Source: Apium graveolens
Taxonomy: Eukaryota > Streptophyta > Magnoliopsida > Apiales > Apiaceae
Direction of reading: 5' to 3'
DNA: 64,000 bases
NCBI RefSeq assembly: GCF_009905375.1
Contig: NC_133648.1
Location: forward strand, 310,326,565 to 310,390,564
The notes under the pieces are model-generated. The model saw only the letters and a program-made list of their open reading frames with translations, did no database searches and was not told the origin of the DNA. Below, piece by piece: positions 12,167 through 23,228 of this stretch (within the stretch, counting starts at the first letter, position 1; each line of letters begins with the position of its first letter). The translations under genes were made by a program, and so were the position numbers.

Positions 12167-13044
12167 CACTACGCCATAGATGGGCTAATAAGACACTCAT
12201 TTTACGTCACCTTAGGCCCGCTTTATGTTGCAATAGGCCTATTGTAACGCCAAATAACCATTTCATCCGCCAATGTTGCCATTGCTATCTAATGTAATGT
12301 TTTGATTATCAACCGTAACACAAATAAAAACATTACCTTAGGGAGATAGGGTAACATTAGATAAATCAAACGTAACGGTAATTCAGTGTTACCTTAGCAT
12401 TTGAAAAAATCATGTGGGACCCACCTGACTGGATTGCCACGTAGGCAGCCACGTCATATAGAGGGACCCACTGACACGTGGCGAGCAATGCCACATGGAC
12501 TGCCACGTGGACTGCCATATAGATTGGCTAATCAGTGGTACCCACTGCCATGTGAGACCCACATGTGGGCCCACTTTTATTACTGACGTAACAGTAAACA
12601 AATCTAATGTAACACTGTATTTTGGCAAAAGAAACACAAATTTAGATTTTGTAACAGTGATAAATATAGCTATTGTAACACTAATAGATAACATTTTGAA
12701 ATGTAGTTTTGATAAACACATTACTGCCATTAACAAAATAACAATTCAACTATACCAAAACATATTTCCCCAACAAACTAGTCTTACCGCATTCAGAACA
12801 CCAACTCCGCCAACATAATAACCACTTCGCCAAAATTATAGTACGATTCACTACATCACTCCACCAAAATCATACTAACAAGAACACCAAACAATCCCCA
12901 AATTCCAACTCCAACCAAACCAAATAAACACCATCCACCACCAATTACAGTGAGTACCAAAAGTTATAAACCAATAATTCAAAAGTCTAAATAACATAAC
13001 TGTCCATACTATTAACTCAAGCTAATGCTTGTAAAGAGAAATAT
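12167..13044. repeat. Left (3') subterminal region of CACTA C
   Basis: After the terminus, short motifs such as TGTAACG, GTAACAC, CGTAACGG and GTTACCTTA recur from about 12190 to 12740 in both orientations, as expected of transposase-binding subterminal repeats. Between 12410 and 12590 there are several CACGTGG/CCACGTGG motifs and single GTGGGACCCAC and GTGGGCCCAC palindromes, related to the core of the large array near the other end. ORFs over this block on both strands are by-products of the repeats. 12800-13044 is AT-rich 3' flank of the second gene. Confidence 0.75.
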
Positions 13045-16000
13045 CTAAGAAGAAGTCCGGGCAGTCTTGGAAGTCCCAGCAGTCCCGATAGTCATTGGTG
13101 TACCATTTTCATCATCCTCGCTTGAAATATTAGCATCAACTTCTCCAATGTCCAGATTCAAGCCTGGATTAGCTGCTGCGATCTTTTTGAGAATAACTGA
13201 CAAGTTATCCTGCACTTTCTTGGAAACCTTTTCTTCCAGTTCAGCCTCAAGTTCTCCCCTGATCTTTGCAGTCAAATCTTCCAAATAAGTGTCTGCAGGA
13301 GCCGAATCTGATTCCATCGCTTTCTTGTTCTTTCTCTACAAGAAAAATGTTGTTAAATATTAATCAATTTTACCATAGAATTGTGCTACACAACTACACA
13401 ACTACTAACAAGGTTTGCATTAAGGTGGCCTATACTAATACTTAACAGCCTTTTATTTCCGCTAAGTCTCTTATGTTATTTGTTTTACCAAATAAATTAA
13501 ACCAACAAAACATACTTGGCAAAGCATTTTTTATCTCTTAATTTTAAAGAAATAGACAAATTGAACTACCGTGCAGCATTTAACCTCCATAAAAAAAGTA
13601 AAGTCCTTACGTTTCTTTTTTGCGGAGCAGCCGTAGTCTTGTATGTTCGGCCATCTTGTTCATGAGATTCCAAATAAATTTCAGCTTGTGATGGCGAGGC
13701 GAGATTAGGATCAGTCTTTTTCTATTATAGAGCACAAAAGAAAAAGACAAGGTTATCTAGCTCAAAGTTACCACATAACTATTGATTTACTTAAGAAAAA
13801 TTGTACATCAACTATTTAAAAAATGCCTAAGCACTAACATTCAATCAAAGGATTTATGAACAAACAACTAGGTAGTCATTACTATTTAGTAGACACAATC
13901 CAAGTGTGTACGGGAAGTCAATGAAGGCAATATTAATGCAGTTCTGAAATTGAATATCTAAATTCAAGCAAATACCAGCAAAAAATAGACATGCATCTGA
14001 TTTCTGAAGAATTAAAGCACAAAAATGTTTGATGGCACTTGACATGAACAACTAAATTATTGTGTCTGCGAGCTCTATTTTATTAGTTTTTTTGGGTTGT
14101 TCACAGTGAATTATTTAAAGTTATATAAATGCGGATTGGTTTGTAATAATCTGAATATCATAACTAATCAGACAACTAAATAATTGCTAGTTATAATGAT
14201 GATATCGACAAGGACAGATACATTATTTAAAAAAGGGGGGGGGTTCTAACATGTCCCATTTTAAAATTGGATTTAAGAACATGTCCACATCTAATTAAAT
14301 TATAAATTTATCCTATAATCAAAATTTAATCCAATTTAACTTAACCATGGGGCCGTAATTATAATATCAAAATAAAAGGGGAAATATTCATAAATGTACT
14401 AGTTAATTTAGGAATCATACCAACTTCTCTCCAACTTCTGCACTACTGTTGGCACCCTGATTGTGTGGGTCAGTTACCGAAGCGCGGATTACTTTGTTAT
14501 CATGTGCTAATTCCTATTAAAAAAAATTGCACAATCCAGTTTGAGAATCTTTAAAATCATTAAAATCATATTAAAAAGAAGCACGAAGGCACCTTCACCG
14601 ACTCATCTCCCCAATACTTTATCAGCAATTTAAAATCCTCGAGCGGAATCTCCTTGGGCCTATGTTCAAGCCTTTCATCATCAGTGGCATGATGTGTGTA
14701 ATGCTTTGCCTTCATCCGAGACTTGTAAGTCCTCCAGCATCTATTAATTGTCTCATAAACCCAGGACTGAGCTTCATTCGGAATAATATAATGGTCCTAA
14801 TATATAATAAACTCAAGATCAATAAAATGAAGGGGTTAATTGAAAAATAAATGAAACTGAGGTTTAGGTAATAGAATTTACCCGAGTATAGTCCCACATT
14901 TTCTTCTTCAATTGTTCAGGAACCAGGCGCCAGTTGACATAAGTAAGAGAGACATTGTCCTTTGCAACTGTTCCGAGAAAATTACTCAGCTCTCTCGTAA
15001 CTTTTCCGTCTCTTGAAACAGGTACATTTTGTTTGTTCAAAAAAATCACCGGTCTTTCATCACGTGTCCTTGCGTGAACAGTTAGCAGTTTTGTCCTTCC
15101 TCTCCATTTTTTGGGCTTTGGTACTTCATAGTACATGCACACACAAAAAAAGGTGACTGCGAATTTAATAATTAATTAAATTCTTACTGCCTCTCCATCA
15201 ATAAATAATTAGTGTGCATAATTCATGCGTAGTTATATTTAGAAAGTAAAAGTACCTGCTTCAGTTTCTTCCTCAACAACATTTTCCGAATTAGAAGCGT
15301 GCACATTCTCGGTTGTTGGCGGAAGAATGCCCTGCTTTTGACGTTCCCGCATTGCTAAATAAGCAGATACAGACCCACGTGATTCTGAATTGCTCGCGGA
15401 TTTTAAGATTTTACTACTTGTTGGTTTCAGGAGCTTAGATTTACTGGTCATTTCCTTGTCAGATGTTTTACCAGCTTGCGATGGTTCATTCTCTGTTGCA
15501 GCGGTGACATTAGCTCGCGAACGAGTTCTTGGTCCAAGGGGGACATGGTTCTTTTTCTTCCCATTCTTCGTTCTCTACAATTATTAGGATTGCAAATATA
15601 ATGTGAGGCCAAAGCAATAAAGAGTATAAAATAAAAACAAAATATATAGGAAACTTGATATAGTGATAAACAAAATATCAGGTCTTAAACTAATAAAAAA
15701 CACAATTTACACTCTTAAGAAACAAGGAAGGAAGGCCAAAGTAATGAAGAATGTAAAAGAAATCCATACCTCAGATGAATCATCACTATCATGTTCGTCC
15801 TCACTTTCCGGATAATAATCATCATCATCCGGAGAGGCTTTGTCTTTTTCTTTGGATTTCTCAATAACTGTTGCTGATCGAGCTCTCAAATCAATCACTA
15901 ATTTTTTGATCCCAAGTTCTTCCAACCTTCTATCATTTTCCTTCATTCGATTAAGTCTTTCTTGCTCACATGCTGGTAGCGGTGGGGGGGGGGGCACCTG

Positions 16001-17136
16001 CAATAATTATAAATCAGCACTGTTATTAGTGTAGCTCAACTATGCATTGTACTTTCTTTCTAAAAATTTGGAAGGAGTGTTTAAGTGAATATTACAAGTG
16101 TTACAGTCCTGGTTAGAAGAAAAAAAAGAGGAACACTGACAAGGATACCTCGATGTCAGGTATAGAAAGTTCAAGGGGACATCTTACTTGGCGTGCATCA
16201 CCTTGTAGCTGATCTTTCATTTTCTCATTATTTTGCAAAGTACGGGGTCTTTTTCTTTTGATTTCGGTCAATGGTGGTGGGGGCAACTACAATAATTTAT
16301 GAAGACAAGGTCAGTGATTAAATTGATATAACACAACAATAATCATTATAACTTATGTTTTTAAGAAGGAAAATTAAAAAAATACCTCTTTATCCAGAAT
16401 AATATCATCTTGTAACTGCAGTTTCCTTCTAGCAGACCCTTTATCGTTTCCTTGCCCAGCAGTTGCATCTTGCTGAGTAGGCAACAGAGCTGGCGATGAT
16501 CGTAACGCATACCTCCGACTGGGCTCAGGTGTCTTCTTAACAATCTTCCTTGGGTTATGCTTCTGCTGGAGTTCATGTGTGGTAATATATTTCCGCTTTT
16601 GTATTTTCTTCGGTGAAACTGTATTTATGCAAGAAAAAAATCCAAGTCAAAGAATTGTCTTCAACAAATATGGACATCCAAGTCCCATTATGTATATATA
16701 AAGAGATACAGAAATAGATAGAGATGTGTACTTAATGGGGACCTAATTATTTATCAGCAATAGGCATACCTTCAAACTGGCTTTTCCTCGGCCTGACAAT
16801 CACGTGTGGCTGCATCTGACACAACGGCTCAATTACAGGGTCAACAACTGTGTCTACATAAAGCTTGACCTCTTCGCCATCGTTGCACTTTTCTATCTCT
16901 TGAATGATGTCCAGGTCAGTCCTCAGCAGCTTCCAACCACCATGTTTTCCTTCTTTTGCATAGACTCCTCCGATTTCATTGAGTTTGAGGAGATCCTTCA
17001 CCTCCTCCATCAGATCATTATAAGCCCACATATCAGCATCTACATTATAAATAGTCAAGCAATCTCCACCAGAGTAACTTGTCCTCTGAAACTCCCCACC
17101 GTGGTACAATCCAATATTAACGTGTTTTTCTGCCAT
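13045..17136 (-). CDS. CACTA C second gene (Transposase_24-like, Ptta/En/Spm type), 10 exons
   Basis: Inferred exons on the minus strand: 17136-16770, 16618-16386, 16286-16149, 15997-15770, 15574-15256, 15123-14882, 14796-14593, 14513-14421, 13721-13611 and 13335-13045. All introns begin GT and end AG, and the total is 742 triplets, giving 741 residues. Exon 1 (MAEKHVNIGLYHGGEF) resembles the PB1-like N-terminal domain of plant transposon proteins. The middle is basic and proline- or acid-rich. Exons 6-7 carry the hallmark of the plant Ptta/En/Spm transposase family (PVIFLNKQN, ELSNFLGTVA, then DHYIIPNEAQSWVYETINRC, WRTYKSRMKAKHYTHH). Exon 9 has PNLASPSQAEIYLESH and exon 10 a charged, coiled-coil-like helix (ELEAELEEKVSKKVQ). 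By analogy with TNPA/TNP1 it probably binds the subterminal repeats. The exon 6 acceptor is the least certain boundary. Confidence 0.8.
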
Positions 17137-17726
17137 CCTGCACAGAGTTCAAAGAGATGTCAATGGCTGACCATTAAACAAAAATATTTCAAATGTATCT
17201 TTTCCAAATCCTAGTATGCCATAAACACATATCTCGAACTAATTGGTAAACACATATTAGATCAAATAATAAACAACAAAATATTCATGAATTGGCACTC
17301 GACACAAATGCAACAAACACAATTTCGATCACAAAAAGTTATTAAGCATCTACTTCATATCCTATATTTGTTTTTATTACACGTGTAGGATATTTGCAGC
17401 TAACATACAAAATTATAAAAATAAGAAAAATAGTTATCATATGCATCTACTGAATCAACTAAATTACAGTAAGGAGATTTAATCCCAACACTACGAAATA
17501 TAACAAGGGCATGCTGAACTTACCAAGACAATAAATATAAACTACAAAGCAGACAACGACGACAAAAAATTTAAACTACAAAGATGGATTTCATTGAAGA
17601 ATTCATGGAAGAAATAAATTAAGATATTCAATTACATCTAAATAGTCCAAACACTGAGAAAATACAAAATAAAGTTCACTGCTGTGATTAATTTTAAACT
17701 TATAAATGTTTAGCAGTTTGGTTGCT
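17137..17726. other. Intergenic stretch between the two genes of CACTA C
   Basis: About 590 bp of AT-rich sequence separates the TNP2 stop from the start of the second gene. It should hold the TNP2 3' end and the second gene's promoter or 5' UTR. I see no further coding sequence or clear motif. Confidence 0.5.
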
Positions 17727-20700
17727 TCATTTATCGGGAATGGGAACTCTTGTTGTAGGAATATCATCTCTGCACCAACTCATTTCATCAACATGAGTTT
17801 GAAGTCCACAAACAAATTCAGTCTCACGGAGATCAGTATCGTTGACATCTTCATGTGCATCCACGTTTCCATTATCACACCACTCCCTCGGTAGTTTCTT
17901 AATTACGTAATGTACATTCTTTTCGATTGGGTCTTCCACATAAAAAACTTGTTGCACTTGTTTGGCCAGGACATGAGGATCAGATTTATGGCATAACCTA
18001 TTGAAATTTACTCGAATGTGACCGTGTGGATCTTTTTGTTGTTGGTACCAACGACACTTAAATAGGACAACTGTAAATAATCCCCAGTAATCAAGTTCTA
18101 TGATATCTTCTATCGATCCGTAGTAGCTGACATCCCCAACTATAGGGTTCTCGTCTCTAGAACTAGAGAAACTAGTTGTTTGTGCAGTCAAATATACACC
18201 ACTGTTTTGTGTTGTGCATCGAGAATCTCTATCACTTGTGTGGAATCGATAGCCATTAACAACATAACCAGTAAACCTTCTAGCTGTTCGATTAGGCCCC
18301 AACGCAAACACCCCCAAGTCAGATGAAACCTCCACCATTTTCCCAACCTCTTCTCGTAACCAGTCCCAGAATTCTGTCGTGTGTCTTCGTGCCCTCTTGT
18401 ATCTGTTCATATTTTCATGGCTGTCCACCAAGGCTTGATGTTCCCTAAAATTATACTAAGTTAAAACAGTGCAGAAAAGAAAAAGTTCTTGAATTATGAA
18501 TTAAAATTATTTACGTTAGAGCTTATTAAACTTACTCGAGGAGCCTCTCTACTTCTTTGTTACCAGTATTGAACAAAACATAGCGATGACTTGCCTTCCA
18601 ATCAACATCTTCCAAATGAATAATAGTTCCATCTTTATTCCTTCTCGTTCCGATATGATATTCAGCTTGTGTTGGCCCTCTTTCGAAAACTGTTGAGCAC
18701 ATGTTGTTTTTTGTTGTTTCATCAGCAGCCAAAAATCTTGAACAAAATGTTACACATTCTTCAGCTATGTAACCTTCTGCAATAGAACCTTCCGGCTTAC
18801 TTCTATTACGAACGTATGATTTCAATTTTGCAAGATAACGCTCTATTGGGAACATGTTTCGAAGGTGCTGAGGTCCCCCAAGTCTAACTTCTCTAGTTAG
18901 ATGAACAAGCAAGTGCACCATTATGTCGAAGAAAGCTGATGGAAAAATCATCTCAAATTGGCAAAGTACCTCGACGATTTCAGTTTCCAACTTCTCAAGC
19001 TCCTCCAAATCGATAACCTTGCTCCATAGAGCTCTAAGGCAGGCACTCAATTTCATCAAAGGTACATCAACCTCAGCCTTTGTAGTTTTTTTGATGGCAA
19101 ACTGCAACAAGTAGTGCAGTATGAAATGAGCATCATGGCTCTTATACCCCACTACTTTCCTCTCCTTTGTGTGCACATATCGCCCTATGTTGGAGGCACA
19201 ACCGTACGGCAGTTTAGTATTTTCCAACACTGAACAAAAGATCTCCTTCTCTTTGTTCGACAAGTCAAAGATTGCTGCTCGTATTTCATGGTGTGCTCCA
19301 TCTTCTGATAGAACAGGATGGAGGGGTTTTCTAATTCCCATTTCTTGTAAATCTTTACGAGCGGCAACATGATCTTTTGTCTTGCCACTTATATTGAGTA
19401 AAGTGCCCAATATGTTATCGCAAACATTTTTTTCTATGTGCATGGTGTCAAGGTTATGTCGAAGTGGATTATGCTTCCAATAAGGTAAATAAAAAAAAAT
19501 TGACTTCTTTTTAAAAGGGCCCTCAGTTTTACTCTTTGCCTTTTTATTCTGCAGGCCGAATTGGTTTACATACCCAGACAACAACTCCTCAATGTCAGTT
19601 CCCGTTAAAACTGAAGGACACTGCCCCATTTCAATTACGCCATTAAACCTTTTAGTATCCATTCTCCACTTGTGTGCAGAAGGAAGAAACTTTCGGTGGT
19701 TCATATAGCACATTTTCTTGCTATGCTTCAAATAAAGTGATGAAGTTTCATAATGGCAGACAGGACACCCTAGTTTGCCTTTTGTGCTCCAGCCGGACAA
19801 CATAGCATATCCCGGGAAATCGCTAATAGTCCATAGCACTCTAGCACGTAAATTAAAATCTTCATCAGCCAAGGCATCATAAGTATTAACGCCGACCTCC
19901 CATAATTCTTTTAACTCGGCAATTAAAGGTTGCATGAACACATCAATACTATTCTTTGGTGAATCTGGACCAGATATTAGTGTCGAAAGAATTAGATTTT
20001 CTTGTTTCATGCATAGCCAAGGTGGGAGGTTGTAATTGACCAATACAATTGGCCAGGTACTGTGACTTAGGTTCATTGAACGATAGGGGTTGAATCCATC
20101 TGAGGCTACTCCTAAACTAACATTCCGATTTTCTAATGAAAAATCAGGATAGTCAGCATCTATCGTCTTCCAAGCCTCTGTATCAGCCGGATGTCTTACT
20201 TTTCCATCCTGTTGACGTCCCATATCGTGCCATTTCATTAGTTTCGAATATTCCTTGCACATGTATAGCCTCTGCAATCTCGGCTTTAGAGGGAAGTACC
20301 TCATCACATTAGCTGGCACTTTGTGTATAACCTGCCCCGGATCACTAGCATCATTGCCTTTTTTTTCCGGTAACACCCACCTAGAAACACCACAATTGTC
20401 GCATTTTTCTTTGTCTTTATTTTCGCCCCAGTACAACATGCAATTATTTCGGCATGCATGTATTTTTTCATAATGTAAGCCTAAATCCTTGATCATATTT
20501 TTTGCAGCATTCAAAGACAAAGGTATTTGGGCATCAGGAAAGGCGTCTCTTATTAACTCCAGCAATTCCCCAAAGGCAGACTCGGAAATTCCATGAGCAC
20601 ACTTTAAACGATAAAGTTTGATCAGGAAACTTAACCGAGAGAATTTAGTTGATCCGGGGTATAGTGGTTGTTTACCCTCCCTAACATGGCCATAAAACTT

Positions 20701-21084
20701 TCTAGCCTCTGCATTTGTTAGACTTTCATAGTCATTTTCTAAATCTCGAAACTTTTTACCCGTACAATTGAACATTTCACCTAAATTATCTTCGAAATCA
20801 ATCCCCGTCCCCGAATCCATCAAGTCAGTACTACCGTCTATTTTGGTATGTGATACCTCGCAAATCCATTTTATATGTAATGGAGAAGGGGCACTACATA
20901 TGAGATGATCATAGATAACTGTTTGAGTGTGCCAATAACGGTTGACACATACTTTGCAGGGGCACTTCATTTCTTCTCCTTTAGCATGAATTGGACATGA
21001 ATTTTCCATAAATGCCTTTATCCCTCGTACATATTCTTTACTAGATTTTGGAAATCCTATCCAGCTACTATAATCATCTTCCAT
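17727..21084 (-). CDS. TNP2-type CACTA transposase, intact
   Basis: Two exons, 21084-18536 and 18444-17727, joined over a CTCGA|GTAAGT donor and a TTTTAG|GG acceptor, give 1088 residues without a stop. The start MEDDYSSWIGFPKSSKEYV matches the usual TNP2 beginning; an in-frame ATG 27 codons upstream lies before a likely splice acceptor. Domains in order: N-terminal cysteine motif CPCKVC (Transpos_assoc type, residues about 45-80), TNP2 catalytic core with GVASDGFNPYRSMN and NLPPWLCMKQ, FPGYAMLSGW and GKLGCPVCH, then HNLDTMHIEKNVCDNILGTL, then the DUF4218 block (FFDIMVHLLVHLTREVRLGG, IAEGYIAEECVTFCSRF), and in exon 2 the DUF4216 block (VVLFKCRWY, FYVEDP). It would cut and join the element ends. 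No broken motif is seen, unlike the copy at 48397-51940. Confidence 0.93.
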
Positions 21085-22330
21085 AAGTACACTGTATAAT
21101 ATAGCCTGCGAAGTTAAAAGATTATAAGTGTACCTAAAAAAGCCCGTGTAATCCTCTATGTGCACTATACTACAGTGATACTAGATAAACTAATAATTTC
21201 CTACATCTCATTCCCCATTTTTATCCATGCTTTGATTTTTATTAAAATATTTACTTCAATTTACAACTGTAACTTTTGAATAGCACACAGGGAATAAATG
21301 TTAGAATGTAAAAGATCAATAGTCAAAGACTTGTATAGCACATAAAATCAGTTTGAGATTAGATTAATGTCTTAAATATTCGAATAATATATATTTATTT
21401 AATTGTACAAGGAACTAAGGAAGGCCTAGTACTGCTAAGAGACGATAAAAACAAGACACGGTAACCAAATGGCAAACAGAGTTAAGCCTTGCATTTGGAC
21501 ATTAAATAACAAAAAACAGCGAATAAGCAACATAATTTCATCAATTCATCTCGGCACGTAATCACATCAAGAAATGCAATAACCATAATTACAAGAATCT
21601 AAAACAATAAAACTCAAAGAGAGAGAGAGAGAGAGACGGAGAGAGAGAGAGAGAGACAGAGAGAGGGGGGAGATGACCACAAACACATTACATTCATATT
21701 AAACACAAACTCTAAACGTATTACACATATTACACATATTAAACACAAACACATATTAAACATATTAAATAAGCAGGGATAAATACATAAAATCAAAAAT
21801 AAAGTTCAATTAGAGGTTACCTTGGTCCAAAATCGAAACCACAAAGCAGCTCTGAACCCTAATTGCTAGCTCCAACCGAAACCCTAAAATTCTGAAACCC
21901 TAATTGCATGCCCTAACTCTGTTGCAGAGAACCCGAACCACCGAAATGTTGCTGAGAACCACCTAATTGCTGTTGAATCCACCGAAATGAGAGCGACTGA
22001 GGTGAGGCTGAGGTGAGCGTGCGGCTGAGGTGAGGTGCGGCTGAGGTAAGAGTTAGGGAGAGTGAGATGGGTGAGAGTTAGGGAGAGTGAGATGGGTGAG
22101 AGTTAGGGAGTGTTGGTGAGAGGTGAGTGAGTGAGCGAGGTGGGAGGCTGAGGTGAGTGAGCGAGGTCGAGAGAGAGTGATGTTTCTGAGAGAGAGTGAT
22201 GTTTCTGAAAGAGAGTGATGTTTTTGGGGGGAAATTTAGCCGCCCATATTTTCACTGCACCTTTTGTACGTTTTCATTTTATTTCATTTTTTAATTTTTT
22301 TCATTTTCTCTTAAATTTTAGAAAAATCGA
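21085..22330 (-). promoter_or_regulatory. Upstream and 5'-UTR region of TNP2 in CACTA C
   Basis: On the gene strand, the stretch near 22000-21821 reads like a leader exon (several AGGGTTT motifs) and ends ACCAAG|GTAACC, a plausible splice donor. An acceptor TTCGCAG lies just before the TNP2 start near 21106. A GA-rich microsatellite sits at 21617-21669, and 22000-22215 is a run of GTGAG/GGTGAGAGTTAGGGAGAGT-type short repeats. The region is probably the promoter and spliced leader; no protein is encoded. Confidence 0.5.
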
Positions 22331-23228
22331 TATTTTAATATCCCGATCCAACCATGATCTGGGCATTATATTTTTTGATTATTTTTTTCCAATGTTAGGA
22401 AGGCAGTTTAATAACATCTGTACGGTTGGATCGTCGAGAAAACCGATTAAAAAAATCGAACGACGGATATGTGGGTCTAACCGTTAAATGAATCATATCC
22501 TGACATATGAACCCTATTACGATCCGACCATTATCCGAGCATTATATTTTTTGATTATTTTTTCCCAATGTTAGGAAGGCGGTTTAATAACATCCGTACG
22601 GTTGGATCGTCGAGAAAACCGATTAAAAAATCGAACGATGGATATGTGGGTCGAACCGTTAAATGAATCCTAATCTGAACCCTATTACGATCCGACCATG
22701 ATCCGGGCATTATATTTTTTGATTATTTTTTCCCAATGTTAGGAAGGCAGTTTAATAACATCTGTACGGTTGGATCGTCGAGAAAACCGATTAAAAAAAT
22801 CGAACGACGGATATGTGGGTCGAACCGTTAAATGAATCCTATCCTGACATATGAACCCTATTACGTTCCGACCATGATCCGGGCGTTATATTTTTTGATT
22901 ATTTTTTCCCAATGTTAGGAAGGCGGTTTAATAACATCCGTACGGTTGGATCGTCGAGAAAACCGATTAAAAAAATCGAACGACGAATATGTGGGTCGAA
23001 CCGTTAAATGAATCCTATCCTGACATATGAACCCTATTACGATCCGACCATGATCCGGGCATTATATTTTTTGATTATTTTTTCCCAATGTTAGGAAGAT
23101 AGTTTAATAACATCCGTACGGTTGGATCGTCGAGAAAACCGATTAAAAAAATCGAACGACGGATATGTGGGTCGAACCGTTAAATGAATCCTATCCTTAC
23201 ATATGAACCCTATTACGATCCGACCATG
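22331..23228. repeat. Five tandem copies of a ~176-bp repeat
   Basis: The marker GGTTGGATCGTCGAG starts at 22424, 22600, 22768, 22944 and 23120: spacings 176, 168, 176 and 176. Each unit also contains GATCCGACCATGATCCGGGC, TTTTTTGATTATTTTTTCCC, AATGTTAGGAAGGC and CGAACGACGGATATGTGGG. The 168-bp unit lacks a few bases near CTATCCTGACATATG. The block lies between the TNP2 promoter and the large minisatellite. A single weathered relative is found at about 47160-47215, also upstream of a TNP2 gene. Confidence 0.93.

Noticed and set aside
12410..12818. Overlapping ORFs on both strands in the left subterminal region of C
   Set aside because: They overlap each other over short inverted motifs and contain no protein family signature.
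18923..20473. Plus-strand ORFs inside TNP2 of C
   Set aside because: They are shadows of the 877-codon minus-strand exon with strong TNP2 motifs.
21614..21796. ORF over the GA-rich microsatellite
   Set aside because: A low-complexity translation of GA repeats and ACACATATT repeats, without coding support.
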